From an uncultured Roseateles sp. (GTDB lineage: Bacteria > Pseudomonadota > Gammaproteobacteria > Burkholderiales > Burkholderiaceae_C): a stretch of DNA of 64,000 bases. The stretch lies in contig NZ_CAMFJS010000010.1 of the NCBI RefSeq assembly GCF_945956965.1, positions 62,001 through 126,000 of the forward strand, given 5' to 3'. The position numbers were made by a program, and so were the translations under genes. Below the pieces are notes generated by a model that was given only the letters and a program-made list of their open reading frames with translations, was not told where the DNA came from and did not search any database. This document shows positions 8,021-21,637 of the stretch, piece by piece; position 1 is the stretch's first letter; each line of letters starts with the position of its first letter.

Positions 8021-8053
8021 CGACGATGGCGCACAAGCGTCCGCCGAACCCAC

Positions 8054-8758
8054 CTAAACGGCAGCCTTCGGTATCTTCACAGCCGAGTGGACGGCGAGCA
8101 CGGTGCACACAAATCGTTCGGCCGCATGTCTGGCACTCACTCTAGTCAACAGATATTGCGCCACAAAGAGGCCGGCTGCGCCCCAAATTCCGGAGGCGCC
8201 AACCCCGGCGCCCCATAACGCGACTGGGGTTAGCAGCGCCAGCGGCAGTGACAGGACGGCCATGTCTCGGTACATAAGGAAGTCCTTCTGCGCTGACATC
8301 ACCTCGGTGCGTGATTCGATTTGCTTGTACAGCTTGTACCACTTGGAATTTTGCTCCTTGGGGTCCGTTGGAAGCGCCCCTACATTCTTCTTGAGCTGCG
8401 CCATATCCACCCGAGGGTCTGCAGGCCCATGACGCGTGAACGCTTCGCAGCCAGGCAGCACACCCAGCGGCTTCCAGAAGACGAGCATCGCCTTCGCATT
8501 CGAAGACAGCAGATTCAGGAGAAGCAGGACCAGGACCGGCATCAGTGCCGCGCTGAGCGCACGGAAAAGGCCCAACTGCGTCGCGGTCGCCGAAGTAAGC
8601 ACCTCAGGCGCGACAAACAGGCCAAGAAGGATCGCATCCGCTGTAGCCAGCGCGATGTGCCACTTGAAGTTCGAGGACTTCAGCGACCGATCGGCGTTCT
8701 TCATCATATTCTCCGCTCCGTCGAGGTTCGTCTGCTGCTGACCATACGAGTCCGTCAC
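8054..8758 (-). CDS. Multi-pass membrane protein paired with a metallo-beta-lactamase
   Basis: 234 residues from a GTG at 8758, which lies 2 bases past the upstream stop and has AGGAAGAGG as ribosome-binding site. Four hydrophobic segments are visible: about residues 38-58, 66-88, 176-195 and 200-218. Between the second and third is a soluble loop with a helix (YKQIESRTEVMSAQKDFLMY). The two-TM, loop, two-TM layout recalls SLATT/S-4TM-type pore effectors of nucleotide-linked defence, but no diagnostic motif is present. Co-transcribed with the MBL gene. Membrane effector is a hypothesis. Confidence 0.6.
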   Translation of the reverse strand: MTDSYGQQQTNLDGAENMMKNADRSLKSSNFKWHIALATADAILLGLFVAPEVLTSATATQLGLFRALSAALMPVLVLLLLNLLSSNAKAMLVFWKPLGVLPGCEAFTRHGPADPRVDMAQLKKNVGALPTDPKEQNSKWYKLYKQIESRTEVMSAQKDFLMYRDMAVLSLPLALLTPVALWGAGVGASGIWGAAGLFVAQYLLTRVSARHAAERFVCTVLAVHSAVKIPKAAV

Positions 8759-8760
8759 TC

Positions 8761-9831
8761 TCAATCCTCTTCCTGCTCTTCTGGGTACGGCCATTGCGGC
8801 ACCGGAGTCCAACCCCTGCTGATACCCTGAGCAAGGCACAGGTTCTTTCCCTCGGTCGCGGCGAAGTGCCCTCCTCGATGGTGAATGGCCCGGATCACTG
8901 AATTCTTTGGATGATGCTCGTCGGCCTTGGCTGAGCTGCAAAGTGCGTTGAACGAGTGCGTCGTGGCCGGGTTTGCCAGCCTCCCGCCAAGCCACGTGTC
9001 GAGGACTTCCGTATTGACGTTGTGTCGCCCCCCGTGATGCGGAACTTGGAACATCCACAGGCCTGGCAACTGCAGCCCCACATATGGGGCGTACGCGGCC
9101 GCCTCGGCGAGACCCTCACGTCCAGTGTCGCCGGTCAGCAAGATTCGCCTGTCGCAGATGTTGGCGTACTGGACAACGCTCATCTCGTTCTCGGAGCTGG
9201 TTCCTTCGACTGGGAAGTACTCGTGTGCCCATACAGCCTTGACGAGGTTTGCCACGGATTTGATGGCCTTGGTGAACAGGCTTCCTAGCCCGAAAGCCTT
9301 GTCCTCATCGACTGCAGCGGGAGTCTTGTCGGACTCGACGACCAGATCGAGGTATCGGGCTTTCGATGGGGCCATCACCGTAAAACTCCCGATCGATGCA
9401 CCCTGCAATGGCGTACTGATAGGGACACCTCTTGCCACAGCGAGCTCTTCAAGGCTTGCCGCGGCCGCATAGACAGTGCGCAGCCGGCGCCTCAGCGCAT
9501 CCACCGAGTTGTAGGTTTCAAATCGGTGGATTAGTTCATCCGCATAGAGCCAGGGCCGATTCATCCAGAGGCGACCCACCGTGCACTGCTCCAACACCTT
9601 TCTCAGGCCGTTGACGTGGTCCTGGTCTGTATGGGTCAGTACGACGTGATCGACGTGTGTCGTTTGATATTGCGTCTTCAAGTGCTCTACCAGCTTGTCC
9701 CCGGTGTCGAGGAATCCGCCATCAACGACGTGTACGGTGGTCGCACCGTTGACTGAGTAGCGAACGGCGATGGCGTCGCCGCTCTTGGCGGTTTCAACCG
9801 CCAGGAAGTCAATCTCAACAAAGTCGGTCAT
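8761..9831 (-). CDS. Metallo-beta-lactamase-fold hydrolase, ComEC/Rec2-like
   Basis: 356 residues from the ATG at 9831 (MTDFVEIDFLAVE), preceded by AGGGGAGCG. The metal-binding motif is VVLTHTDQDHVNGL (H-x-D-x-D-H as in the ComEC/Rec2 subgroup), with later LLTGDTGREG and VPHHGGRHN elements completing the fold. No transmembrane segments, so it is a soluble enzyme rather than a DNA-uptake channel. The substrate is unknown; such proteins occur in defence islands. It is the first gene of a two-gene minus-strand unit and is divergent from the WYL regulator, sharing a 99-bp gap to the 36-codon ORF. Confidence 0.8.
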   Translation of the reverse strand: MTDFVEIDFLAVETAKSGDAIAVRYSVNGATTVHVVDGGFLDTGDKLVEHLKTQYQTTHVDHVVLTHTDQDHVNGLRKVLEQCTVGRLWMNRPWLYADELIHRFETYNSVDALRRRLRTVYAAAASLEELAVARGVPISTPLQGASIGSFTVMAPSKARYLDLVVESDKTPAAVDEDKAFGLGSLFTKAIKSVANLVKAVWAHEYFPVEGTSSENEMSVVQYANICDRRILLTGDTGREGLAEAAAYAPYVGLQLPGLWMFQVPHHGGRHNVNTEVLDTWLGGRLANPATTHSFNALCSSAKADEHHPKNSVIRAIHHRGGHFAATEGKNLCLAQGISRGWTPVPQWPYPEEQEED

Positions 9832-9886
9832 GGTTTCGCTCCCCTGAAGTGGCAAGTAGGCGGCTCATCGCGCCGCGTGTGCGCGC

Positions 9887-9904
9887 TGAGCCATCATTGG
9901 CTCA
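9887..9904. promoter_or_regulatory. Inverted repeat in the divergent promoter region
   Basis: TGAGCCA (9887-9893) and TGGCTCA (9898-9904) are perfect 7-bp arms around TCAT. It lies 56 bp upstream of the MBL start and 26 bp upstream of the 36-codon ORF. The flanking sequence is AT-rich and promoter-like. It is a candidate binding site for the WYL regulator. Confidence 0.45.
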
Positions 9905-9929
9905 CACGTTATCATCACAAGGATCCCAT

Positions 9930-10040
9930 ATGCGTCGCATTTTGATGCTAACACAAGATTATTTTCAGTCTATATACCGTTTTATGGTGATGCGTTATGA
10001 TGATCTTGACGCCGACTCATTTTTCCGCCGACAACCATGA
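9930..10040 (+). CDS. 36-residue leader ORF coupled to the WYL regulator
   Basis: ATG at 9930 preceded by AAGGA with 7-base spacing. The product begins MRRILMLTQDYFQSIYRFMV and ends in an acidic then basic tail. Its stop codon overlaps the ATG of the regulator at 10037, which itself lacks a clear Shine-Dalgarno, so the regulator may depend on coupling. It may be a real small protein, a leader peptide, or a fortuitous ORF in an AT-rich promoter region. Confidence 0.42.
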   Translation: MRRILMLTQDYFQSIYRFMVMRYDDLDADSFFRRQP

Positions 10041-10945
10041 GAGCCCCAACAGATGAACTGACGCAGCCTCAGCGCGATCGGCTCGCATACATCGAGCTTC
10101 GCGTGCGCTTCCTTGGGGAGGTGCGGCGCCAAGACTTGTTCAACCGGTTCGGCATTCAGGCGGCGGCGGCCACGCGTGATCTCGCCACCTACAAGGAACT
10201 GGTGCCTGGCAACATCGACTACGACAGCAAAGAGAAGGTCTACATTCGCTCGGAGCTATTCCGGCCGCTGTTCGACTTCGCCCCTTCCCGCGTACTGACT
10301 TGGCTAGCGCACGGGTACGGTGATAACGAGCCTGTCCGGCATCGGGCACTCCTGCCCGCGGAGGTGCCCACGGAGATCAATGAGCCAACTCTTGAGGCTC
10401 TCTCAGTGGTGACGCGCGCAATCCATCGGAAGTGCGCTATCCAGGTGACCTATCGCGCTCTTAGCAGCGGAATGACCACCCGTGAGATCGTGCCCTTCGC
10501 ACTCGCGGATGGCGGCAGTCGTTGGCACGTTCGAGCCTTCGATCGCCGCACCCGTGAATTCCGGGACTTTGTCCTGGCCCGAATTGCAGACGCACGTTTC
10601 GTCGACGGTGGCGTCCAGGAAGAGGAGCGCCCGGATCAAGACATCCAGTGGAACCGGATCGTCGAACTAGAACTGGTTCCCCACCCTGCCAACATGCGGA
10701 ACCCCGACACGATTGAAGCCGAGTACCAGATGACCGACGGGTGCCGCGTTGCCCGCGTCCGTGCCGCCTTGGTCGGTTACATGCTTCGTCGGTGGAACGT
10801 GGACTGCACACCGGATCATCGGTTGCGAGGTGGGGAAAACCACCTCTGGCTGCGAAACAGGCAAGCGCTTTACGGCGTAGCTAATCTTGTTCTAGCGCCT
10901 GGCTACGCCGAAGCTGGACTGGCCGAGCCACGTGAGGGCCAGTAG
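10037..10945 (+). CDS. BrxR/CapW-like WYL-domain transcription regulator
   Basis: 302 residues in three parts: an N-terminal winged helix ([20 protein letters not shown], then [13 protein letters not shown]), a central WYL domain about residues 130-215 ([20 protein letters not shown], with the ligand-binding strand [20 protein letters not shown]), and a C-terminal WCX-like segment ([12 protein letters not shown] onward). This architecture is that of regulators that sense nucleic acids or nucleotides at BREX, CBASS and other defence loci. It sits at the head of the helicase-methylase-ATPase genes, 50 bp upstream of the helicase, and likely represses the unit. Confidence 0.87.
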   Translation: MRAPTDELTQPQRDRLAYIELRVRFLGEVRRQDLFNRFGIQAAAATRDLATYKELVPGNIDYDSKEKVYIRSELFRPLFDFAPSRVLTWLAHGYGDNEPVRHRALLPAEVPTEINEPTLEALSVVTRAIHRKCAIQVTYRALSSGMTTREIVPFALADGGSRWHVRAFDRRTREFRDFVLARIADARFVDGGVQEEERPDQDIQWNRIVELELVPHPANMRNPDTIEAEYQMTDGCRVARVRAALVGYMLRRWNVDCTPDHRLRGGENHLWLRNRQALYGVANLVLAPGYAEAGLAEPREGQ

Positions 10946-10995
10946 AGGCTGGTGGTCGAAAAACATGCATCGAACAGCACCTCAGGGGAGTCCCC

Positions 10996-14523
<3,528 letters not shown>

Positions 14524-14537
14524 AGGAACAACAACAC

Positions 14538-17429
14538 ATGGCGACCATCAAGGCCCCCAAGAAACTCATCGAGGTCGCGCTGCCGCTCGATGCAATTAAC
14601 GAAGCAGCCACTTACGAAAAGCTTGTCAAGGTTGGCAAACCTCAGAGCATTCATCTTTGGTGGGCGCGTCGGCCGCTCGCGGCCGCCCGTGCAGTCCTGT
14701 TCGCCCAGTTGGTAAATGACCCGGGCTACCAGCAGGGCGGCGGATTCCGCTACGGCGTGAACAAGGAGAAGGCCGCGTTAGAACGTGAACGGCTGTTCAA
14801 GATCATCGAAGACCTTGTGCAGTGGGACAACACCAACAACGAGGAGGTCCTGGAGCGCGCTCGAGCCGAGATCCGACGCTCATGGCGGGAGACGTGCGAA
14901 CTGAACAAGAGCCATCCGCATGCACCCGAGCTATTCAACCCGGACAAGTTGCCAGGCTGCCACGACCCATTTGCCGGTGGCGGCGCCATTCCGCTGGAGG
15001 CGCAGCGCCTAGGGCTGGAAAGCTACGCATCTGACTTGAACCCAGTGGCAGTGACGATCAACAAGGCGATGATCGATATCCCGCCAAGATTTGCAGGTCG
15101 AGTCCCCGTAGGTCCTCTGCCGCCTGGTGAGAAGCAGGCCAACCTGCATGAGGACTGGCGTGGTGCTCGCGGGCTTGCCGAAGACGTTCGACGCTACGGC
15201 GCATGGATGCGCGCCGAGGCAGCAAAACGCATTGGGCACCTATACCCGAAGATCAGAGTTACGGCTGATATGGCAGATGAACGTCCAGACCTGAAGCCTT
15301 TGGTAGGACAGTCACTGCCCGTAATCGCATGGCTGTGGGCACGCACAGTCAAGAGCCCCAACCCGGCGTTCAGCCATGTCGCGGTGCCACTTGCATCGAC
15401 CTTCGTTCTGTCGACTAAGGAAGGCAAGCAGGCGTATGTCGCGCCAATAGTTAACGGCGACAACTATCACTTCACTGTGCGCCTCGGCGCGCCAGATGAT
15501 GCCGCGAAGAACGGCACCAAGCTAACCCGCGGAGCAAATTTCCAATGTCTGGTCTCTGACACGCCGATTGAACCCAAACACATCTACGCCGAGGCGAACG
15601 CGGGACGCATGGGCGCGAGATTGATGGCAATAGTGGCAGAGGGAACACGTGGCCGCGTATACCTGTCCCCAACCGCAGACCACGAGGCAATCGCTTGCGA
15701 AGCGGCGCCCGAGTCGAAACCGGAAGTTGCCATGCCGGACAACCCGCGTTGGTTCTCTCCGCCGCTGTACGGGCTCAAGACCTATGGTGACCTGTTCACC
15801 TCCCGTCAGTTAGTTGCATTGAACTCCTTTACCCAACAGGTCCAAGACGCTATTGATCGTTGCCGCAAAGATGCAGTGGCTGCGGGCATGCCCGACGACG
15901 GTGTTCCGCTGGAAGCTGGTGGGAGTGGTGCAGCTGCATATGCAGAAGCCGTAGGTGTCTATCTGGCGTTTGCGCTCAGCCGGACAGCAGACTGGGGAAA
16001 TTCCTTGTCGCGCTGGGAGTCCAAGGCCCAAGTGCCACAGCAGCTCTTTGGGCGTCACGCGATACCAATGGTGTGGGACTTTGCCGAGGCCAACATTCTT
16101 GGATCTAGCACTGGATCCCTCGATGCATCAATTCAAAACATCTACAAGAGCTTTGTGAAGAGCTCAGCGGGTTCTGTAATCCCGGGCCACGCACTGCAGG
16201 ATGATGCTCAGACGCAGAGGGTCACGGCTAACAGAGTCGTTTCTACGGACCCTCCCTACTACGACAACATCGGCTACGCGGATCTTTCTGACTTCTTCTA
16301 TGTTTGGCTGCGCAAGTGCCTCAGGCCGATTTTTCCCAATCTCTATGCGACGGTCGCTGTCCCTAAAGCAGAGGAGTTGGTAGCAACCCCATATCGGCAC
16401 GGGAGCAAGGAAAAGGCAGAGGCCTTCTTTCTGGATGGCATGACTCGGGCGATGCACAACCTAGCGGAGCAGGCGCACCCAGCATTTCCGATCACCATCT
16501 ACTACGCCTTCAAGCAAAACGAAACGTCAGACACGAGCGGCACTACGAGTACCGGATGGGAAACCTTCTTGGAAGCAGTTCTCCGAGCAGGTTTTGCCAT
16601 CTGTGGCACGTGGCCAATGCGGACAGAGATGGGAAGTCGCATGATCAGCGCGGGCACCAATGCTCTCGCGTCCAGCATCGTTCTTGTGTGTCGCCAGCGG
16701 GCGGCGGATGCGCTCACTGTCAGTCGCCGAGAATTCATCCGGGAGCTAAACGCAGCGCTGCCTGTTGCCCTAGACGAAATGACGCGGGGCGGCGTCAACT
16801 CACCCGTTGCCCCGGTGGATCTTTCGCAAGCGATCATCGGTCCCGGCATGGCAATCTTCAGCCAATATGCCGCAGTGCTTGAGGCTGACGGCACACCGAT
16901 GCGGGTGAAGACGGCGCTGCAGCTGATCAATCGCTTCCTTGCTGAGGACGATTTCGATCACGACACACAGTTTTGCCTGCACTGGTTCGAGCAGCAAGGC
17001 TGGGCTACAGGCAAGTTCGGCGAGGCCGACGTACTGGCTCGGGCCAAGGGCACCAGCGTTTCCGGCTTGCAGGCGACGGGCGTCGTCGAGTCTGGCAAGG
17101 GCGACTTGCGCCTGCTGCGCTGGGCCGAGTTGCCGCGCGAATGGTCGCCCGAAACAGACACGCGGCTCCCAGTGTGGGAGGCGCTGCATCATCTCATCCG
17201 CGCGCTGAATCAGGACGGCGAGTCAGCGGCCGGAGCGCTGTTGGCCCGCATGCCAGCCAGGGCCGAGCCCATCCGTGCCCTGGCCTATCGGCTTTACACC
17301 TTGTGCGAGCGCAAGGGCTGGACAGACGACGCCCGTGCCTACAACGAACTAGTCACTGCGTGGAGCGCCGTCGAGCAGGCCGCCGGCGAGGTCGGTGTAG
17401 TCGGTTCGCAAGCGCAACTGGACATCTGA
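14538..17429 (+). CDS. DUF1156 DNA methyltransferase of a defence operon
   Basis: 963 residues starting [20 protein letters not shown], the conserved DUF1156 N-terminus, with [20 protein letters not shown] following. The S-adenosylmethionine site is [19 protein letters not shown] (about residues 141-159) and the catalytic motif is [20 protein letters not shown] (DPPY at about 571), which defines an amino-methyltransferase (N6-adenine or N4-cytosine). The motif order puts the AdoMet site first, with a roughly 430-residue insertion between motifs that could carry target recognition. A longer open frame reaches back into the helicase gene, but the ATG at 14538 with upstream AAAGGAAC is the natural start. 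It likely marks host DNA as self. Confidence 0.92.
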   Translation: MATIKAPKKLIEVALPLDAINEAATYEKLVKVGKPQSIHLWWARRPLAAARAVLFAQLVNDPGYQQGGGFRYGVNKEKAALERERLFKIIEDLVQWDNTNNEEVLERARAEIRRSWRETCELNKSHPHAPELFNPDKLPGCHDPFAGGGAIPLEAQRLGLESYASDLNPVAVTINKAMIDIPPRFAGRVPVGPLPPGEKQANLHEDWRGARGLAEDVRRYGAWMRAEAAKRIGHLYPKIRVTADMADERPDLKPLVGQSLPVIAWLWARTVKSPNPAFSHVAVPLASTFVLSTKEGKQAYVAPIVNGDNYHFTVRLGAPDDAAKNGTKLTRGANFQCLVSDTPIEPKHIYAEANAGRMGARLMAIVAEGTRGRVYLSPTADHEAIACEAAPESKPEVAMPDNPRWFSPPLYGLKTYGDLFTSRQLVALNSFTQQVQDAIDRCRKDAVAAGMPDDGVPLEAGGSGAAAYAEAVGVYLAFALSRTADWGNSLSRWESKAQVPQQLFGRHAIPMVWDFAEANILGSSTGSLDASIQNIYKSFVKSSAGSVIPGHALQDDAQTQRVTANRVVSTDPPYYDNIGYADLSDFFYVWLRKCLRPIFPNLYATVAVPKAEELVATPYRHGSKEKAEAFFLDGMTRAMHNLAEQAHPAFPITIYYAFKQNETSDTSGTTSTGWETFLEAVLRAGFAICGTWPMRTEMGSRMISAGTNALASSIVLVCRQRAADALTVSRREFIRELNAALPVALDEMTRGGVNSPVAPVDLSQAIIGPGMAIFSQYAAVLEADGTPMRVKTALQLINRFLAEDDFDHDTQFCLHWFEQQGWATGKFGEADVLARAKGTSVSGLQATGVVESGKGDLRLLRWAELPREWSPETDTRLPVWEALHHLIRALNQDGESAAGALLARMPARAEPIRALAYRLYTLCERKGWTDDARAYNELVTAWSAVEQAAGEVGVVGSQAQLDI

Positions 17430-17442
17430 TCGGGGAAGAACA

Positions 17443-20292
17443 ATGGCACTGAAACCCTGGCGGGAGATCGCCGTCCCTCACGAGGACGTGCTCAAGGGCA
17501 CGTTCCAGCAAGCCGAGTTCGCGGCGGATCTGTCCCGCGTGCACGCAGGCACTGCGACTGTCGAGTACCAAAACCCGGCGCTGTTCTTCCAGCGCACCTT
17601 CATCACGGAGGGTATGCGCCTGCTTCTCGACTCCGTGGTCAAACGCCTTGCGGGCAAGGGCGGCGACCCGGTCATTCAGCTGCAGACAGCGTTCGGCGGT
17701 GGCAAGACGCACACCATGCTGGCGGTCTACCACATGGCCAAGGGCGAAGTGCCGGCCAGCGACCTGCAGGGCTTGGGAGACATCCTGAATGCAGCGCAGA
17801 TCACCGAGTTGCCGCGCGCCCGCATCGCTGTGCTGGACGGCATCAAGTCCTCGCCCAACCAGCCGGTGAAGCGCGACGGACAGCCGGTGCGCACGCTGTG
17901 GGGCGATCTGGCCTGGCAGCTGGGTGGTGCCGAAGGCTACGCCCTGGTGGCCGATGCGGATGCCTCGGGCACGTCGCCCGGCAAGGCGGTGCTGGAGACG
18001 CTGCTGGCGCGCTGTGCGCCCTGTGTGATCCTGATCGACGAGTTGGTGGCCTACGTTCGCCAGTTCGAGGAGGGCAAGACACTCACGGGCGGCACCTTCG
18101 ATTCCAACCTGTCGTTCGTGCAGGCGCTGACCGAGGCACTGAAGGCCGTGCCCACGGCCGTGCTGCTGGCATCACTGCCCGAGTCGGACAAGGAAGCCGG
18201 CAGCCAGCGTGGTGTGAAGGCGCTGGGGGCACTTGCGCACTACTTCGGCCGCGTGCAGGCGCTGTGGAAGCCGGTGGCCACCGAAGAGGCATTTGAGATC
18301 GTTCGGCGGCGGCTGTTTGCCTCGATCAACGACAAGCTGGCGATGGAATCGGTGTGCCGTTCCTTCGCCGACTTCTACACAGCCAACCGCGACGACTTTC
18401 CACAGGAGACGCAGGAGAGCCGCTACTTCGAGCGGCTGGTGCACGCCTACCCGATCCACCCGGAGGTCTTCGACCGACTCTACGAGGACTGGTCGACCCT
18501 GGACAACTTCCAGCGCACCCGCGGCGTGCTGAAGATGATGGCCAAGGTCATCCACCGGCTGTGGAAGGACGGCAACAACGACCCGCTGATCATGCCCGGC
18601 AGCTTGCCGCTGTACGACGCCGACGTGCGCAACGAGGTCATCTACTACCTGCCCCAGGGCTGGGACCCAGTGATCGAACGCGACGTGGATGGCGAGCGTG
18701 CAGAGACCACCGAGATAGAGAACAAGGACACCCGCTTCGGCAGCGTGCAGGCTTGCCGTCGTTCAGCACGCGCGGTGTTCCTGGGCAGCGCGCCAAGCAC
18801 CACGAACCAACTGGTGCGGGGCCTTGAGCTGGAGCGTGTGATCCTCGGCGTCATCCAGCCGGGCCAGCAGATCGGGTTGTTCAAGGACGCGCTGCGCCGC
18901 CTTGGCGACCGGCTGCACTACCTCAACCACGCCAACAACCGTTTCTGGCTCGACACGCGGCCCAACCTGCGCCGCGAGATGGAGGAGCGCAAGCGTCGCT
19001 TCCAGGATAAGGAAGACGTGTTCCCGACCGTCCGCGAGCGTGTGCAGCGCGGCTTCGCCAGTGGCGCGTTCGGCGGCATCCACGTCTTCACCGACAGCGG
19101 TGACGTGCCCGACGACTGGGCGCTGCGCCTGGTGGTGCTGCCACCCGACGCCGCGTTCAGCAAGAGCGGCCAGAGCTTGGCCATCGACCGGGCGACCGAG
19201 ATCCTGAAGAAGCGCGGCGACCAGCCCCGCTTCAAGCAGAACCGACTGATCTTCCTGGCCGCCGACTACGACAGCGTGAGCCGGCTGAAGGACCATGTGC
19301 GCTCGTTCCTGGCGTGGCGCAGCATCGTGGCCGACTACAAGGACAACCGCATCGTCCTCGACAACCTGATGGCCAAGCAGGCGAACGCCAGTCTGGAGCA
19401 GGCTGAGGAAACCGTGCGCCGCATGATCCGCGAGACCTACAAGTGGCTCGTGGCGCCGATGCAGGAGGCGCGCCCCGGCAAGGGCTTGTCCGAGCTGCGG
19501 TGGGAGCACTTCCAGGTTAACCCCGGCGCGCAGAACTGGTCGCAGGAGATCGAGCGCGTGCTCAAGGAGAACGAGCTGCTCATCAACGAGTGGGCACCGA
19601 TCCACCTGGCCAAGGTGCTGAAGGACTGGTTCTGGAAGGACGACACCAAGGAGACCAGCGCACTCAATGTCTGGCAGCAGAGTTGCCAGCAGCTCTACCT
19701 GCCGCGCCTGAAGGACGACACCGTCTTCCAATTGACGATGGCCGCGGGCGCGGAGAGCCGCGACTTCTTTGGCTTCGCGCAAGGCAAGGAGGATGGCCGG
19801 TATGTCGGATTCAGCTACGGCCGGCGCACGTCGCCGATCATGGACTCGTCGCTGCTGCTGATTGAGCCGTTTGCCGCGGCGGCCTACATTGAGGCGCTGC
19901 GTGTTGCAGAGGAAGCCTCTCGCACCAAGGCCGCTGATGCGGGCGGGGGCGCTTCCACTACGGGCGTGACCGCTCGCGGCGGCGAGGCGCCTCGTGTCGA
20001 AGACTCCGCTAACGGGGGATACCAGACTGGCATGGCTGCGACCGGCCAGGCCTTGAAGAAGCAGTTCTACGGCAGCATCGAGCTCGACCCGATCCTGGCG
20101 AAGAAGCAGTTCGCCGATCTGGTCGATGAGGTCGTGCAGCAGTTCACCATGCGCACCGGCGTGAAGGTGAAGATCGCCATCGAGATCCAGGCCGAGTCGG
20201 TCACGGGGTTCGACGATGGGCTGCAGCGGGCCGTGAAGGAGAACTGCAACGTGCTGAAGTTCAAGAACGCCGAGTTCGAGTTGGGGGGCTGA
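17443..20292 (+). CDS. DUF499 AAA-type ATPase of the defence operon
   Basis: 949 residues starting [20 protein letters not shown]. Walker A is [15 protein letters not shown] (GGGKTHT at residues about 85-91) and Walker B is [13 protein letters not shown] (about 194-206). The C-terminal 250 residues include a Gly/Ala-rich linker near 830-865 and a final alpha/beta domain with [13 protein letters not shown]499 ATPases recur beside DUF1156 methylases and DISARM-like helicases. It starts 13 bp after the methylase and overlaps the next gene by one base (TGATG), so it is translationally coupled on both sides. Confidence 0.92.
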   Translation: MALKPWREIAVPHEDVLKGTFQQAEFAADLSRVHAGTATVEYQNPALFFQRTFITEGMRLLLDSVVKRLAGKGGDPVIQLQTAFGGGKTHTMLAVYHMAKGEVPASDLQGLGDILNAAQITELPRARIAVLDGIKSSPNQPVKRDGQPVRTLWGDLAWQLGGAEGYALVADADASGTSPGKAVLETLLARCAPCVILIDELVAYVRQFEEGKTLTGGTFDSNLSFVQALTEALKAVPTAVLLASLPESDKEAGSQRGVKALGALAHYFGRVQALWKPVATEEAFEIVRRRLFASINDKLAMESVCRSFADFYTANRDDFPQETQESRYFERLVHAYPIHPEVFDRLYEDWSTLDNFQRTRGVLKMMAKVIHRLWKDGNNDPLIMPGSLPLYDADVRNEVIYYLPQGWDPVIERDVDGERAETTEIENKDTRFGSVQACRRSARAVFLGSAPSTTNQLVRGLELERVILGVIQPGQQIGLFKDALRRLGDRLHYLNHANNRFWLDTRPNLRREMEERKRRFQDKEDVFPTVRERVQRGFASGAFGGIHVFTDSGDVPDDWALRLVVLPPDAAFSKSGQSLAIDRATEILKKRGDQPRFKQNRLIFLAADYDSVSRLKDHVRSFLAWRSIVADYKDNRIVLDNLMAKQANASLEQAEETVRRMIRETYKWLVAPMQEARPGKGLSELRWEHFQVNPGAQNWSQEIERVLKENELLINEWAPIHLAKVLKDWFWKDDTKETSALNVWQQSCQQLYLPRLKDDTVFQLTMAAGAESRDFFGFAQGKEDGRYVGFSYGRRTSPIMDSSLLLIEPFAAAAYIEALRVAEEASRTKAADAGGGASTTGVTARGGEAPRVEDSANGGYQTGMAATGQALKKQFYGSIELDPILAKKQFADLVDEVVQQFTMRTGVKVKIAIEIQAESVTGFDDGLQRAVKENCNVLKFKNAEFELGG

Positions 20293-21425
20293 TGGCACAA
20301 GACGACGATGCCCAGAGTACCGGTCAGGGTTCGCCAAAACGCAAGACATTAGACCTTGATCTGCTCTTCGGGCCTGTGACGAGCGTGCCGACAACAGTCG
20401 GCACCGTGTACCTCTACGGTCTGCGCGCATCCGACTTTGATGTACTGCAGAAACTGACCGAGGCCGAGCCCTCGGCGCGGTTTCGGGCCCTGCTGCCTTG
20501 CATCGCCAGTCTCGTGGAGAGCAAGGGCTTCAAAGACGAGCGACAGCCAATACCGGCCGAGGAGGTGGATCGGCTGACTGTGTCAGACCTGGATGCGTTA
20601 GCCGAAGCCTACGCTGCAAAAATACAGCAGCGCGTTCGTGCCGACAGCGACACGCGGGAAAGTCCGCCGCAACGCGCCCCTGACGAGCCGTCAACGGCCT
20701 ACTTGGATCGCGTGCTGAAGCAAGAGGTCAAGGCTCAGCTCGATCAGCTTCTAACAGTGCGCGAAAAGATGCTGGCATCAACTAGCAGCATCTTCGATAA
20801 GGTGCGCAAGAGTTCCTCAGCCCTTGGTTCAACTCTGTCCGCATTCGACCAGCTGACTAAGAGCACAGCACCAGTCGAGATCCGCGCTCCGAACATGGAT
20901 CACTTTCACGCCATGAATGAGCAATTCGCTCGGCAGGCGCGTGAGCGCGCTGAAGAGCTGGAGATGGTTCGGCTGACAGGGAAGATGACGGCCGAGTCGG
21001 CCAAGACACTCAAGGACCTTGCAGAGGCGGCGACGGTCCTGTTGCAACAACTCGATGAGCGTGACAAGAAGGCCGATAAGTCGACGAGCAAACAGATCAC
21101 CATTGCCGTGTGGTCGGTGGGGATTTCAGCGGTGCTGGCCTTGTTTGCATTGGTCTTCTCAGGCCTGGCCTACTTCCAGGACAAGGCCAACAATGCGGCC
21201 GGAGACAAGTGGCAATCTGAGCTGATTTCTGCTGTACAAAGCGGCAATCAGCAGCGCGAGGCAGCTGATAAAGAGGCCAGGCAGCTCCGAGATCAGGTTG
21301 CTGCACTTGAAGCCAAGATCGCGCGCATTGAGACGGCTACGACTGCCGCATTGCCTGGCAAGAGCGCGACTTCAGCCTCAGCCCACCGCGCGACCAGTCC
21401 TGACGGCATATTGCCACCACCGTAG
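20292..21425 (+). CDS. Unassigned coiled-coil, single-TM protein, last gene of the defence operon
   Basis: 377 residues; ATG overlaps the DUF499 stop. I do not recognise the family. The N-terminal about 110 residues are globular (LDLDLLFGPVTSVPTTVG, then YLYGLRASDFDVLQKL), faintly like a phage tail-assembly chaperone. Residues 140-260 are helical and coiled-coil-like (MNEQFARQARERAEELEM), followed by one strong transmembrane helix about 271-293 (VWSVGISAVLALFALVFSGL) and a second short coiled coil and Pro/Ser/Ala-rich tail. Coupling to the ATPase argues for a structural or membrane-tethering part in the same complex. Could also be passenger. Confidence 0.8.
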   Translation: MAQDDDAQSTGQGSPKRKTLDLDLLFGPVTSVPTTVGTVYLYGLRASDFDVLQKLTEAEPSARFRALLPCIASLVESKGFKDERQPIPAEEVDRLTVSDLDALAEAYAAKIQQRVRADSDTRESPPQRAPDEPSTAYLDRVLKQEVKAQLDQLLTVREKMLASTSSIFDKVRKSSSALGSTLSAFDQLTKSTAPVEIRAPNMDHFHAMNEQFARQARERAEELEMVRLTGKMTAESAKTLKDLAEAATVLLQQLDERDKKADKSTSKQITIAVWSVGISAVLALFALVFSGLAYFQDKANNAAGDKWQSELISAVQSGNQQREAADKEARQLRDQVAALEAKIARIETATTAALPGKSATSASAHRATSPDGILPPP

Positions 21426-21637
21426 ATCCGCCCACCGACGCACTTCGGCAGCTGTATTGCCCCAGTCCCTCTGATAAACCTGCAACTGCGGTTCGACGTC
21501 GGGAAGCGCCAAGCGCCCATGTTGGGGCTAAAGGCGGTGAGTGATTCTTCCATGTTGCCATGGTCCGAATGGCGAGTTGCAGGTCAGCCGGACGCATGCC
21601 ACAGACGCGACAATAGATAACCTCAGGTTGATACCGT

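Noticed and set aside
18763-20430. A 555-codon minus-strand frame across the DUF499 gene
   Set aside because: Antisense shadow with His/Leu/Gly-rich composition; the plus-strand gene has clear Walker motifs.
21476-21581. CCTGCAACT and AGTTGCAGG inverted 9-mers about 95 bp apart upstream of the island hslR
   Set aside because: Arms are short and distant, with no accompanying gene or promoter signal; chance match cannot be excluded.
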